Positions 11,122 to 23,899 are shown, numbered from the stretch's first letter. The stretch: DNA of 64,000 bases from Paraphaeosphaeria minitans (GCA_015832175.1 WJXW01000004.1:1922001-1986000), one strand, 5' to 3'. The notes: generated by a model from the letters alone, not told the origin. Translations and numbers: made by a program.

Positions 11122-11587
11122 ATGCCCTCCCCCACTCCATTCCACTCCCTGACCCCCTCACGCCCAGCATCCCCCTTCTTCTCGCCCCGCCTCCAACCCC
11201 TCTACACCCTCCACCACGAAACCTTCCACCCCTGTTCTTCATTGCCCACGTAAGTAAACTGCGACTTGCACAGTGGATAAGATTCCCTTGCACTAGATCC
11301 TGCTACCCATGACCTAGCTGACTTCACCCCTACAAGGCAGACACACCGCGCACACGTACACCTCCCGCTCCGAAGCCCTGCATCAGATGGACAGTCGCGT
11401 GTGGGATCTCTTCTTCGCCGACCCGATAGGCGGAACGCTGGAGTATGACGGTCCGCGGCTCGACTCCGAGCTCGGTGGCGATGGTGTGGTGGCCAAGTAT
11501 GCGCTCAGGAGGGTGGGGAGTGGGGATGTTGTGGACATGTTTTGGATCCAGAAGCGGGATGGGAGCGGGTGCTGTCGTGGGGCTTGA
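11122..11587 (+). CDS. Small hypothetical protein, spliced
   Basis: Neither exon is long enough to stand out, but together they make a clean model. Exon 1 is 11122-11249, the intron 11250-11340 (GTAAGT, branch-like GCTGAC, GGCAG) and exon 2 11341-11587, joining in phase to give 124 residues. The N-terminal half is Pro/Ser-rich (MPSPTPFHSLTPSRP). The second half looks folded, with SEALHQMDSRVWDLFFADP and VVDMFWIQKRDG. No family recognised. The canonical splice signals and continued frame are the main support. Confidence 0.5.
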
Positions 11588-12623
11588 AGTTTGATTGATT
11601 GCGGTGCTGGGAAGCGTTGTTGAAGTAGTATGGGTTACGCTTGAACGAGCATCTCGTACCTGTATATTCGCGAGAGCGCCATTAGGAAAGGGGGTTTTTT
11701 TTTTTCGCTATATCCTATTTTACTCACTATATCCTACGACGGTACCCCCTCTCTTCAAGCACTCTATATCATTTCGCTGACCGCATCTGAGGACTCTATC
11801 AAAATGTTTCTCCGCCTCCCTCTCACCGACAACCGTACATCGTCTCTCCGTTCACTTCAAACTACCCCGCATCTCTTGTGCACTACACTTTGCTCCCCAC
11901 CGTAAGCCTCATCGTCGCATGCTATACACTCTCAAACTTCGCCACGAGACCCCATACCTTGCCACTCTGATGTTTCTCCATGTTCGCAACCCCTTCCAGC
12001 GTAACATAGCTTAATCGCCACCGCACTACCCGCCGCCAGACTTTTTCGCTTGCTAACTTAAGCCCCACGCATGCTGCAGCGACAAAGTTGACCACCAGCG
12101 CTTGCAGTTGCTTCTTCCGAGGCAGCCGCCATGGGTGCTTGCGACGTAAAAACGAAAATGTATCGCCTCTCCGACTGACTTTCCACTCGCATCAGCCAAT
12201 ATAAAAGCCCTACGGAAAAAGCGCGCCACCCTACCACAGGGCCAACACACCGCTATCACCTCACCCCACAGGGCCTTACAATCACCCAGCATCAGATTCA
12301 GACAACAACGACACATGGGCGTCAACAAGTCTTATTGGTTGGACGTCTATCTATAGAACACGTAATGAGAAACAAGAAAGAGAAAACTGAAACACCATGC
12401 TGTATACCCATGCTGAAAGAAAAATTGAACAGAGCTTCAGTACAGCGACCCCAACCCTTGAGAAAAGCGTTACCCTCTGTCCTCCCGTCACTCTGGGTTA
12501 TGGTAACAGTCCGTTCACTGGATAGGATTGTGAATACGGGAAAGGGGGAAAAGGAGGTCCAACACTAGTCACAATGGCGGTGGTTCCTGGAGCAAGAAAA
12601 ACCGATGCAACAGGACTTGGAGG
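11588..12623. other. Intergenic, no gene seen
   Basis: Gap between convergent genes (3' ends on both sides). Contains a T run at 11695-11705 and otherwise nothing I can name. Confidence 0.5.
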
Positions 12624-13916
12624 CTAGGTAATTGTCGCATTGAAAGTGGCCGAGGGGGGAGGGGTGGGAGCAATCCCCGTGGTCGTAGTGACTGTGGGAG
12701 CCCCGGCGTAGACAGGACGGGTGGTGTGAGTGATGCTCGAGGTGACGTACGTATAACCAGTGCGAGTTTGCTCCGGAATGCCGATGTCGATATACATAGG
12801 GTCCTTCTTTGCGCAATTGTGAAACGATTTGATCTTCTGAAGGCGCACTTCGGCTTTGGGTTTGCCCGAGTTCTCCCACTCGGCATCGGCGCACACCTTC
12901 AACTCAGGGAAATAGGGATTGTGGAAGACAACAGCCTTATGTGGAGAGCGCTTCTCAGCTACGACTGACGGCTGAGGTGAAAAGGAGAAGTTGTCCACCT
13001 CGGTTCTCCAGAACTCAATGGTCCTTGTGTACGTGACGTCCACGGTGCTAGTTGGTGCAACTGGATCGGGAATCGGAGGACAAGAGACCGCATATTTGTC
13101 GTAGTTACCAGAACGACATTTGAATTTGCTGAAATCCATCTCCTTCTTGGTCCAGCATTTGAAGCAGATGGCGGATTGTCCCCACGGGTGTCTCATCCAG
13201 ACGCCTTTGACATTGTACTGCCGGCGTGGCTCAAGTGCTGCCTTGGGGGTTGGATCAGCACGAGCTTTGACCTTAGTCGCTGTATCGACCCGGGTGACAG
13301 TGCTCTTTCCGGTGGAAATTTCAGGAATTTCGGTGGCGGTCACCGTGATTGGAGGATTAACGCCGGCAAAGTCGGGCAAGGGGTTGTATAAATGCTGCGT
13401 GGCGTTGACAACGGTCGTGTATACCGATGGATGGGCCTTTCCATACTTATCAATCGAGTAGGAGGTGACGGGAAACTTTATCTCTTGTGGCTGCGCAATG
13501 ACTTGATAACCGTAGTTCGGGCGGCACCAGAAAGAGATCGAGCCGGCATCCGCATGCAGGGGGTTGCAGTCGTTGAAGGCTTGTGGAAGGGAGATCTGGT
13601 CGACAATATCCTCCAAGAGGCATCCAACGCCTCGATACACGGTAGCACCGCATTCCCAAAGTCCTCGGTTCACGTCTTCAATCCATTTGTTGTACTTTCC
13701 TTTCTTGTGCAGGTGGAACCGGACACCCTGACCTGCAACATGTTTGCATCCGCTGGTTCCGCTTTTCAGCTGGAGATCGTCGATGTCTCCCGAGAGAGGA
13801 TGTCCATTACAATCACTTGCATTGTATCGCGAGTAGGAAATCTTGTCCTTGCGCTTCGCATCAACGCTGCTGAGGACCAGAAGGGCGACCGTAAGGACGC
13901 TGCTGAGAGGTGCCAT
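12624..13916 (-). CDS. Secreted protein of unknown function
   Basis: Single-exon, 430 residues. A signal peptide is clear (MAPLSSVLTVALLVLSSVDA). The N-terminal part has an ordered cysteine pattern (SDCNGHP, TSGCKHVAG, LWECGATVYRGVGCLLED, NDCNPL, FWCRPNYGY). A Thr/Pro linker follows, then a second cysteine-containing region (AICFKCWTKKEMDFSKFKCRSG, VSCPP, VCADAEWENSGK, HNCAKKD) and a Thr-rich tail with NAT and NATIT glycosylation sites. No GPI-attachment hydrophobic end is seen, so it is probably released or loosely wall-bound. I recognise no enzyme motif. The length is large for a small-effector class, but a role at the cell surface or in host or substrate contact is possible. Confidence 0.75.
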   Translation of the reverse strand: MAPLSSVLTVALLVLSSVDAKRKDKISYSRYNASDCNGHPLSGDIDDLQLKSGTSGCKHVAGQGVRFHLHKKGKYNKWIEDVNRGLWECGATVYRGVGCLLEDIVDQISLPQAFNDCNPLHADAGSISFWCRPNYGYQVIAQPQEIKFPVTSYSIDKYGKAHPSVYTTVVNATQHLYNPLPDFAGVNPPITVTATEIPEISTGKSTVTRVDTATKVKARADPTPKAALEPRRQYNVKGVWMRHPWGQSAICFKCWTKKEMDFSKFKCRSGNYDKYAVSCPPIPDPVAPTSTVDVTYTRTIEFWRTEVDNFSFSPQPSVVAEKRSPHKAVVFHNPYFPELKVCADAEWENSGKPKAEVRLQKIKSFHNCAKKDPMYIDIGIPEQTRTGYTYVTSSITHTTRPVYAGAPTVTTTTGIAPTPPPSATFNATIT

Positions 13917-15155
<1,239 letters not shown>

Positions 15156-16480
15156 CTACCAATCCCCCCACTCGTCCTCCTTCTTCGCCGCAGGCTTCTT
15201 CATCGCGCTCGTCCCAATCCCACTCGGCTTATTCGCTCCCGCTGCGGCCTGTCCGCCCACATTCGCAAACTCGTCCCAAAAGTCTTTCTTATCGGCCGCC
15301 GGCCCAGCAGGCGGCGCGCCGAAGCTGTCCCAGAAGTCTTTCTTCTCGGGCTCGGCGCGCGAGCGGGAGGACGGGGGGCCGTCGGACCCCTCGACCAAGC
15401 GGTTGAGTGTGGTGCCCGCCGTTGCGACGCCCGTCTGGAGGCCCTGGCCGACGACGCCGACGGTTTGGCGTGCTTGCGAGGCGAGGTCGGCTTCGGCGAG
15501 CTATTGTGGTATTAGGCATGCAAACTTGCTGTGTGACAGATTGTGAACATACCTTCGCCATACCAGGCTTCACCCACCCCTCATACCCCGTCTTCCCCGC
15601 CTTACTCACGCTCGCGCCCAGCCAGCCGAACCCCTTTGTCAGGGCCGCGACCGGATCCTTCTGGAAGTCGTCCAACGCAGGCGGCTTGTCAAAGTCGTCT
15701 CCCTTCTTCCAGTGGTCCGGCTCGCTACCAAAGCCCGCGTACTTCCCTCCCTGGCTTGGTGCCATCCCCTCCGGCCTGTTCGCGTTCTGCGACCCCATGC
15801 GCGCGAAGTACTCCTCGTTGCGCGCCTTCTGCGAGTTGCCCATGGCGTTCGTCCCCAGCGCCGGAGACCCAGAGTTCAGCGTGCTCATAGAGTCGTTGCT
15901 CCTCGTCTTGCCGAGCGGCGTCCCGCTCCTGCTGCCCGGCCCGCTTGCTCGCCCGCTCAACAGCGCGCCCGAGCCCAGCGCGGTAGTCTCCTTTTTTGGC
16001 AGCCGCTTGGGCAGATTGCTCCTGTCGAACTCCCGGTTTTCGACCTTGCAGCTCAGTCTCTCCTTCCACTCGTCGCCCGCCTCAGAGTCGTAGCGCTCCT
16101 GTATCGAGCTGGTGGCGAACTTCCGCCCATCTTTCGTGTTGGAGGAGTGTGAATCGAAGAACTCCTGGAACGGCTTGTTGCCGCCGGCTGCCATGCGCGC
16201 GAGCTCGGAACCCTTGAACGCGTCCATGGTTATGCTACGGATGAAGGAGATGTGAACGCCGAGGCCGCGGTGCACGCCGGAGCACGAAAGACACATGAAG
16301 ATGCCAAGCTTGGGAGAGGCCTGTACGTAGCATCAGAATATGCGTTGTGTAGGGAGCGAGAAGGAGTACCCATTGCGGACTCGGCGCATTGCAGTCCACA
16401 CACCTGTTGTTCTCATTTGTCTTCTGGGTTTCCAGCAACTTGCTCCTCGTCTCGGGATCCACCTCCCACATTTTACTCAT
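15156..16480 (-). CDS. GCS1: ArfGAP, Gcs1/ArfGAP1-like
   Basis: Three exons (16370-16480, 15553-16320, 15156-15500; introns 49 and 52 bp) give 407 residues. It activates GTP hydrolysis on Arf1 in Golgi-ER and post-Golgi vesicle transport. The ArfGAP zinc finger is complete once spliced: C27-X2-C30-X16-C47-X2-C50, followed by the arginine finger in VHRGLGVHIS. Intron 1 cuts the finger after NAPSPQW. Downstream are a Ser/Gly-rich linker, an amphipathic stretch (GFGWLGASVSKAG) that could sense membrane curvature like an ALPS motif, and two copies of KKDFWD(S/E)F near the C terminus, then KKEDEWGDW, which look like short adaptor- or coat-binding peptides. Gene order offers no functional clue. Confidence 0.92.
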
Positions 16481-17369
16481 TGTGAAGACGTGCACAAGTC
16501 TGCGCGACTCGTAGGCGATGTATAGCGTAGGCGCAGAGAAGGAATGTGAAGGTAATGTGGAATTGCGGCGCGGAGGTCCAGTGCCCAAACAGCGTTCGAT
16601 GTTCGAGGGGCAGCAACGTCAGCTCTCCCTGGAGATATGGCCCAAGCGCCCCTTTCTCCAACTGAGCCTAACGGACGGACAATCGCATTCTGGGTAATTC
16701 TAATTTTACGTTGCATTGAGACCTGTGATTCATATATGAAGTCTCGATGCCTGCAGCATCTCCAGGACTAACATTCACGCGAAGATGCCCTTTTCCAGTA
16801 GGCATAGAAGTCAAGGACCATAGTCTTGAATTGCAGACATTACTTCCGCAGGCGTTTTCAGCCCACCAGCACATGTCGTCTGACTGCTTATGTTGCCTCT
16901 TCCCCAAACCGTACTCCTCTTCGTCGGGTGCCCGCCATCCGCCAGCCAACATGTGGCTTGCCCACTATTCATTCTCCCTGCCCTCGACGCCCCTCGCGGA
17001 AGCGTCCTGTCCATTCCTTATATACGTGACAGCATGGTAGAGTAACTAGAAAGTAAAATATACAGTAAAGGCATTAGCAGCGATAGCCACGAGAAGAGAA
17101 AAGCGACGGCGCGCCTGTGCCGCTCGTTTGTTGCGAGCTGTGGACAGCGCTCTTGGTATGTGCTGATAACGACTGGCGCTGTCAATGCCAGGTATGTGAG
17201 TCTAAAGTATGTTCGTGAGGTCGTGAACAGCCAGTCAAATCCAACTGCAAATGAAGAAGCAGCGCTAGAATCGCTGGCCGATGAGAAAGAACGTGTCCCA
17301 CGCGATCATCACTGCGCATCTGGATTTCGAACCTATCGAGGGGTCAGCCAAGGATTCCAACAAGTCATG
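16481..17369. other. Intergenic, no gene seen
   Basis: Promoter side of the ArfGAP gene and 3' side of the WSC gene. Only short shadow frames. Confidence 0.5.
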
Positions 17370-18854
17370 TCAAAAGCTGCGACGTACGTTGAGAGTGCGG
17401 TGGTAATCTCGACTGTCGTCCAAGCTGCCAACGCTGGCTCTGCTTGTGTTGTCGAAAACAAAGATGGTAGAGGGGTTGAGTCGCTGATCCGCGATCCGGA
17501 AAGAACTGTTTCGCCGATCTGATGCAGAAATCGGACTGATGGATTCCTGGTCGAGGGTGCGGCTGTGTCGGCGGTTGAAGCTCGTTGCAATAGGCGCAGG
17601 GTACTCGGGTTGCTTTTCGCCGCGTAGGAGGCCGGATTTGCTCATTGTGCTGGCGTAGCGGTGTACGCCGGATGCACTTTGATCGCCAGATTCGCCATTG
17701 TCTGCCTCCCGCTGCTTACGTCGTCGCCAGAGCAGGAAGAAGACACCCGCAACGATAACCGCAAGAGCTCCAACACCGCCGACTACTCCTCCAACAATAG
17801 CACCATTGTTCGACTTGGACTTTTGAGTGAGTTCGTTTTGAGGCGTAGCGGTGGGTGTGACTAGGATGGTTTGCGTTATCACGTTGGCGTTGTTGTTGGG
17901 ATCTACGACGGTCTTGATCTGGGTCTGCACGTCTTGCGTTGGATCGGGGGAATTGTTGGCGGTCGAGGTGGGCTTTTGCGAAGTCAACGTTGTGCTGGAG
18001 CTCTAGAGGGGGTGTCAGCTTGGGACTGCATAAGCGAAGAGAAGTGGGCGGAGAAGAAGAAAGGGAGGAAATACAGAAGATGAGGTAGTGCCAGACGCAG
18101 CAGATGTGACCGTGCTCGGGACGGACGACGAATCTGCGCTGGTGTCTATTACAGCAGGGGAACTGGGCGGAGCCGATGAAGGCTACTTGCAAGTCAAACA
18201 CCACTCCTCCAAAAGCAGGACGGAACCAAAGGAAAGGAAGCGAGAAGCAAAGAAATGACATGCAGTGAATCGCAGAAAATGCAATAGAGAAAAGATTCGA
18301 CTCGCAGTAGGATCAAGGCTTCTGAGAAGAGGAGAAAAATTTGACTGACTGTCGTAGTCCCGAGAGGGCTTGTCGAAGAAGGAGCTTCACTAGAGGAAGG
18401 ACTCTCACTCACACTCGAGGACGCTGGCTGCGACGCTCCCGCAGTGCCGGCGGGGTTTCCGTCGAGGTTCACATAAATGTAGTACTGGCCGGCCTTTCCG
18501 CACTTCTCCGTGCCGTAGCCAGGACAGGGCTCGTTGCAGTCGCTGAGATTGGTTTGTTCCGCGGGAATGTAATCGGAGCACCAGCAGTTCTTATCCTGGA
18601 CCACGAAGAAAGCAAAGTCGCCCTGCGAGACGCAGTGATCGTGGCATTTGCCGTTCGATTGCCATTCCCAGTTGACTGCAACAGTCAGTCAATGGACACA
18701 ATGCAGAAGCGACACACTTACAAGCATCGCCCGAGGCGGTGTTTTGCGACGAGCAGTACTTGAGGTCCCAATCGGCCATGGCTGTGGCGATGAGGAGGTA
18801 CAGGGCAAGCAAAGTGGCTAAGCCTGGGAAGGCTGCCCTCGACGCGGTACACAT
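17370..18854 (-). CDS. WSC-domain cell-wall stress sensor
   Basis: Four exons (18722-18854, 18350-18675, 18075-18182, 17370-18002; introns 46, 167 and 72 bp) keep phase and give 399 residues. It has the layout of Wsc1/Slg1 sensors, which report wall stress to Rho1 and the cell-integrity MAP kinase path. In order: a signal peptide (LATLLALYLLIATAMA); one WSC domain with its cysteines (YCSSQNT, GKCHDHCVSQGDFAFF, NCWCSDYIP, DCNEPCPGYGTEKCG); a Ser/Thr-rich extracellular stalk of about 120 residues that would be O-mannosylated; a single membrane helix (GAIVGGVVGGVGALAVIVAG); and a basic cytosolic tail starting WRRRKQRE with many Ser/Arg sites. The start is the ATG reading MCTASRAAF; upstream in-frame codons lack an ATG. 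Confidence 0.9.
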
Positions 18855-19198
18855 GACGGCGTTTGAAAGGTTGTTCTGCAGCAAACGATGGTATTGGTGG
18901 TCCCACTATAGTTGGTGATGTGGCGGCGCAGCGGTGAGTGTGGCTGCGACAGCTTTGTTTGCAATCTTTCAGCGCAGGCACGTGGTGAATTGAGGTCCGG
19001 TTGTTGTCGAGGTATGCACTACGAGCGAGTGTGGGCTTGCTCTGTTGCTGGAAGGTACAGAATCCGTCCAAGGAAACAAAAAACAAGTCGCAGCGAGCGT
19101 AGTAACGGGAGCGGTGCCGTGGAGATCCGGGGCTCTCGCAGAGGTGAGGCCTTGAAGGTTAACCTGCGAGAGGAGGGCTTGTCAGCATGTCTGCACTG

Positions 19199-19240
19199 GA
19201 CGAAGACGAAGACGAAGACGAAGACGAGGACGAAGACGAA
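19199..19240 (+). repeat. GAAGAC/GACGAA microsatellite
   Basis: Six to seven copies of the hexamer GACGAA, with one GACGAG variant. Non-coding context. Confidence 0.9.
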
Positions 19241-20041
19241 ATGGCCGTCAGCGCCGTTGTGGGATGCAAGCAGAACAAGAACAGAAACAGAGAGGCGGGC
19301 GAGCAAGGACTAGGATGGCATGGGAATCTGGGAAGCGGTGTTGAGTGGAGCCAGGCGCTAGTCTAGCAACTGAACTTACCGTGCACGAGGCGGCCGTGCT
19401 GTGCCAGTCTAGCGCTTGGCCCAGACGAGGAAAGCGCGTCCGTCGAGGACGCGAGAGCGAGCGTTTGCAAGCGGCTTGTGTGCCGCCGTCCGCTCTGCTA
19501 GTAGACAATGGTGATGGGCAGTGCTGTTCAGAGCCCCTCTCGTCATGACGTGCATGAACGAGCAACTCCTGATAAGCGGACAGGTCCTCGGCGGCCAAGG
19601 ACAAGCGGAGCCTCGAGGAGCACAGGAGCGTCGGCCTGCAATCAATTGGCGCCGTGTTTTGGTGCACGCTGTCTACTTCGGACGCAAGTTGCGGGCACGG
19701 CGGTAGTGCGATCAAAGACGTTTCTATAACTCTAGACAGTACAAAAGGAAATGGATGTCGACGCCGAGGACGGACGACGGAGAACAAAAAGGAACCGGTC
19801 GAAAAGAGAATGTGTGTCGGTGACAAAGGGTGCAGACGAAGGGACGAGAAGCACGGGGCTGCGTGGAAGACATTGTCTGCCGGCCAGTATGCTACAGCAG
19901 AATCCGCTGCCCGCAGATGGTGATCACCTGCGCACGGTCAAGAATACGAGCGCCGTCGTATCGTCCAGTATCGACGGCAGGGGAGGCGTGGGAGCAGGCC
20001 AATGACTGCCACACCGTGCCGAGAACTTGCGGGGGTGCAGA

Positions 20042-20540
20042 TACCAGGGGTCGATGGAAGAATCAACAGGACCATTACTCGGCGTTGATGGAAGAACCTA
20101 GGTACAGCATCATTTCGCGGTGCTGGTAGAAGAACCTACAGCATCATTGCCAGGTGTTGATAGAAGAACCTACAGCGTCATTTCGCGGTGTTGGTAGAAG
20201 AACCTACAGCATCATTGCCAGGTGCTGATAGAAGAACCTACAGCATCATTGCCAGGTGTTGATAGAAGAACCTACAGCGTCATTTCGCGGTGTTGGTAGA
20301 AGAACCTACAGCATCATTGCCAGGTGCTGATAGAAGAACCTACAGCATCATCACGTGTGTTGATAGAAGAACCTACACATCATTGCCAGGTGCTGATAGA
20401 AGAACCTACAGCATCATCACGTGTGTTGATAGAAGAACCTACACATCATTGCCAGGTGCTGATAGAAGAACCTACAGCATCATTGCCAGGTGCTGATAGA
20501 AGAACCTACAGCATCATTACCCGGCGTTGATAAAGAACCT
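20042..20540 (+). repeat. Minisatellite, 31-34 bp unit
   Basis: About 15-16 head-to-tail copies of a unit with core GATAGAAGAACCTACA followed by a variable spacer (GCATCATTGCCAGGTGCT, GCGTCATTTCGCGGTGTT, CATCATTGCCAGGTGCT, GCATCATCACGTGTGTT). Units of 34, 33 and 31 bp alternate, so higher-order blocks are visible: the pair GCATCATCAC / CATCATTGCC is repeated twice. The outer copies at both ends are the most diverged. No coding role is supported although frames stay open through it. Confidence 0.93.
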
Positions 20541-21497
20541 CCAGGACCATGTAGATGTTCGCAAGCATGGCGCGACTATCTAACAGGTTTCCCGCTGCAA
20601 CACATCACCCATCACATCACCCTCACGGCCTCCACTGCGCTGCAACGACGCACAAGGCCTTCGACCCGAGCGCGTAGCGTTGGCGGCTGCTGGCAGGGAC
20701 GATTCCCTCTGCCACTCCCGCTCACCATCCATGCCTCGCGAGCCTATGAGCACCCGCGCCGCACTCGTCTGTCGCGACCGACCCAAGCCCCTCAATCGCA
20801 AACACGCCTGCAACCAACAACCAGCAACCAACCATGCCACACGCGCCTAGATACCTACCTAGGTCCTAATCCCCGTCTCCATCTCCCAGCGTGTCGGCAG
20901 CAAATCCCTCTGGAGATCGGCCTGAAAGCCTCACCCTCCCGTCCTAGCTCCACTCCCAACATTTCTGATGGGGGTCATCCCCACCGCGTCCGCCCGTCTG
21001 CGCCACGCTGCATTTCCTTTCGGACCCTTGGGTCATGGCGTCATGCCCTGCTTGGCCTCGGTGGCGATGGTGGAAGCACGGGACGGGGAGCGCACGCAGA
21101 CAACGCGATCGTCAGGAGACGAGATGAGCATGTTCGTCCACCCGTCACTCGTGTTTTGGAATCCGCGGTGCTGGCCAATGGTGCACGCTGCGCTGCGTTG
21201 GCTGTCCGACATGTTTCGGGAGATTCACCCTCGCCAATCTTGACAGGTGGTGAAGGTGGTGAAGGTGGAGCGGCTGCGGCGGATCATGAAGGCGTCTTTC
21301 TTCGTGGTCGACGGGAGAATAAGTTGACGATGGCTTAAGCTTTCTGCGTCTTTGGTTGCCCGAAGGCTAGCTGCAGCCTGTGTCCCATGGTTGGTTCGAT
21401 TCATGGTCATGAAGCGCGGCCGTGCTAAAGTAGCATAGATCACGATCTCACCATCTTTCACATCAGGGTCTCCAAGTGGTAGGTGTCTATTTGATAT

Positions 21498-22659
21498 CTA
21501 CAGCTTGGACTTGGACTTCTTCATGCCAGCCACACCCGTCACCGTCTCTCCCGAGAGCAGGAAGTCGGGATACCTGAACGCGCCTTTGTCGATGCTCTGT
21601 GTGTGCCATTGACCACCATCCACTAGTAATTCGAGTCAGCGAGGCGAGGTGGTGGAGATGAGGCCCCGGGAGATGAACTTACCGACAATCGTATCGCCGT
21701 TGACAAAGTTTCCAGCGTCCGAAAAGAGGTAGATGGTGGCGTCTGCTATCTCCTTGACGTAGCCCATTCTCTGCGACGGGATCAGGCGAGGCGTCTCCTT
21801 GCGGCTGTCATCTGTAGCCAGACGCGCCATGCCCTCTGTGTCCGCGATGGGACCTGGCGCAATCACGTTTGACGTGATACCTTTGGGTCCTTGCTCGATA
21901 GCCACAGAGACCGACATGGCGTCGACACCTGCCTTGGCGATAGAGACATGACTCTGCAGCGGCGTACCTGAATAGTGCAGGGTAGCACTAACAAAGATTA
22001 TACGTCCTCCGGTGCCTGCCTTGGGGCGCGTCTTGCCATCCACCTTGTACTTTTTTGCTGACTCGACCAGGTAAGGTAGAGTTGCCTTGAGTGTGTTGTA
22101 GGAGCCCAGCACATCAATGTCCATGACCGACTTCAGCGCGTTGGACGATATCTGATCGATGGTAGCGAGGAAGTTTCCTGCTGCACCGGCACTGCGCTGC
22201 ATCAGCAAGTCGTGTCAAGCTCCACGCAAGGGAGCTCACATCACGAAGTCTATGCTGCCCAGCTCTTTCGCACAACGCTCTGCGGCGGCGACCACCGCCT
22301 CTGGTTTCCTTACATCCACAGCACCGAGACCGAGCACCTTTGCGCCCTTCCTTGCGGTTGCGATGTCTTTGGCCATGTTTTCCGTCTTTGCAACATTACG
22401 GCCGATGATGCAGGCGTTGGCACCGAGGTGGACCATGGCGCGGACTTGAGCCGAACATATCGAGCCTGCTCCGCCGGTGCAGAAGACTACTTTGTTATCT
22501 GTAGAAGATGAAATGATCAGCGTCGGTTCCTTCGTTGGGGAGGGTCATAGGCTATCGCATCGTTCTGTCCGGCTGCTCGTAAATCCAAATGCGGGGTTAT
22601 GTACCGAAGATTCCATCCTTCCACACATCGCTCAAGTACTCGTATTTCTCCATAGGCAT
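21498..22659 (-). CDS. SPS19: Peroxisomal 2,4-dienoyl-CoA reductase (SDR family)
   Basis: Four exons (22605-22659, 22240-22498, 21683-22191, 21498-21622; introns 106, 48 and 60 bp) give 315 residues. It uses NADPH to reduce 2,4-dienoyl-CoA made during beta-oxidation of unsaturated fatty acids with even-position double bonds. Seen: the nucleotide-binding glycines TGGAGSIC near residue 26, DFVIAGAAGNF (split by intron 2), VDIDVLGSYNT-like NAG region, FVSATLHYSGTPLQSHVSIAKAG with the active lysine, and IAPGPIADTEG. The last three residues are SKL, a canonical PTS1 signal, so the product is peroxisomal. Exon 1 encodes a short leader (MPMEKYEYLSDVW). The gene shares a 627-bp promoter region with the divergent Atg33-like gene. 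Confidence 0.93.
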
Positions 22660-23286
22660 GGTGCGTGGTGTCTTCCACAGAGGGCCTGCGGTTTGTTCGG
22701 TTTCGGAGGATTGTTGCAACGCGGAGCTGGCGAATGTCAGCTGGCGCCTCGGAGATGCCACGGCGAATTAACGGCTGACAACCTGGAGGCTCTCAGGGTG
22801 ATATAGGGAAAGTCTCACACTGTGTGGAAAAAGCTGCTGCCGAGAGATCTAAAGCTGTTCCTGACGGCGAGCCGTGATGTCGCAGCTCCAGAACACCGCA
22901 ATGACGCTGGACCGAGGCTCGGTACTGGCGGCGCGCTTACTCGGATCCTACCAACGGCCGTACCAACGCGTCTAGGGAGCAAGCGGAGGGATTGCATTCC
23001 GTCTGAGGAATTATGGAGGTGGATTGAACAGCCTAGTGAATTCACGTTCGAAGTTCAAGGTTAAACATCATGTCAGCGCCCACATACAGTCGATTCTTTG
23101 AGTTCCTCGGACCGCGGGAGCTTGGGCCGCTCATTCCTACGCAGTAATCCGGGGCATCACGTGCCCAGCCGAGCTTGCTCAATCAGCACCACGTCAATGT
23201 GCATGACAGCCTTGCCCCCACACCAACCTCCAAGCTCCAACGTCTTATCAATTCGGTCCGCTGCCTGACACCTGAGCTGCGACACC
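22660..23286. promoter_or_regulatory. Shared divergent promoter region
   Basis: 627 bp between the starts of the dienoyl-CoA reductase (minus) and the Atg33-like gene (plus). Likely carries both promoters. CCGAGG and CCTCGG words occur (22750, 22913, 23104), as in fatty-acid-responsive FarA/FarB elements (core CCTCGG), but one short word is weak evidence. Confidence 0.35.
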
Positions 23287-23899
23287 ATGACGAGCCCGAC
23301 GGTTTCCATTTGCAAGTTCGTGGGGACGATAAGTCTGGGACTACTCACTGTACGTCTTCAACACCTTATCGCATCTCTCGGCTGCCATCCCCGCCATCTC
23401 TCCCGGAGCTGTGGGGAGCAATTGCTCTGCACCCTACCATTGAACAAGTACTTAAACACCACAGGGCATCTCCGCATCTCTCTCTACGACCGCGCTCCCC
23501 GCCCTCCTCACGCTCCCAACCGCCGTAACCGCCCGCTCAACGCACACCTACCTCTCCTCTAAAACGCGCCTCCTCTCCTCCTACCTCCGCCACATCACCA
23601 CTTTCACACTCTTCTCCGCATACCTCCTCTCGCCCCGTCGCTTCCGCCACCCCTACCTTCTCTACACCTCCATCTTCGCCTTCGTCTCCGGCCCCGGCGT
23701 CGACTACGCCGTTGCGTTCCGCGAGGGAAAGAACGAGCAGCGCGCTCTGTTAGATCTTGAGGCGCAGGGCGACGATGTCAATGGCGAGCAGGTGCGGCAT
23801 GCGGTGGAGCGGATGAGGTTCACGGAGGCGGTGAGGGCTGGGATTTCGGGGGTGGCGTTTGCGATGGGTGTGGTGGGCATTTGGGGTGATGGCGCGTAG
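23287..23899 (+). CDS. ATG33: Atg33-like mitophagy protein
   Basis: Two exons (23287-23349, 23465-23899; intron 115 bp) give 165 residues. The family is a small mitochondrial outer-membrane protein needed for selective removal of mitochondria in yeast; its role in filamentous fungi is less clear. Seen: the N-terminal family segment (SICKFVGTISLGLLTG, with the last Gly after the intron) forming the first membrane helix; a second hydrophobic region (LPALLTLPTAVTA); a third (ITTFTLFSAYLLSPRRFRHPYLLYTS then IFAFVSGPGVDY); an acidic soluble loop; and a final helix (AGISGVAFAMGVVGIWG). The assignment rests on the pattern and length rather than on an enzyme motif. Confidence 0.7.

Larger units (their letters stand above)
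18855..21497. other. Long intergenic region with repeats
   Basis: 2.6 kb without a convincing gene. It contains a GAAGAC microsatellite and the 20-kb minisatellite listed separately. A 282-codon plus-strand frame (20490-21338) starts inside the minisatellite and has random composition; not accepted. Confidence 0.5.

Noticed and set aside
20490..21338. 282-codon plus-strand frame
   Set aside because: Begins inside the minisatellite, Pro/Arg/Ser-rich random composition, no motif or splice logic.
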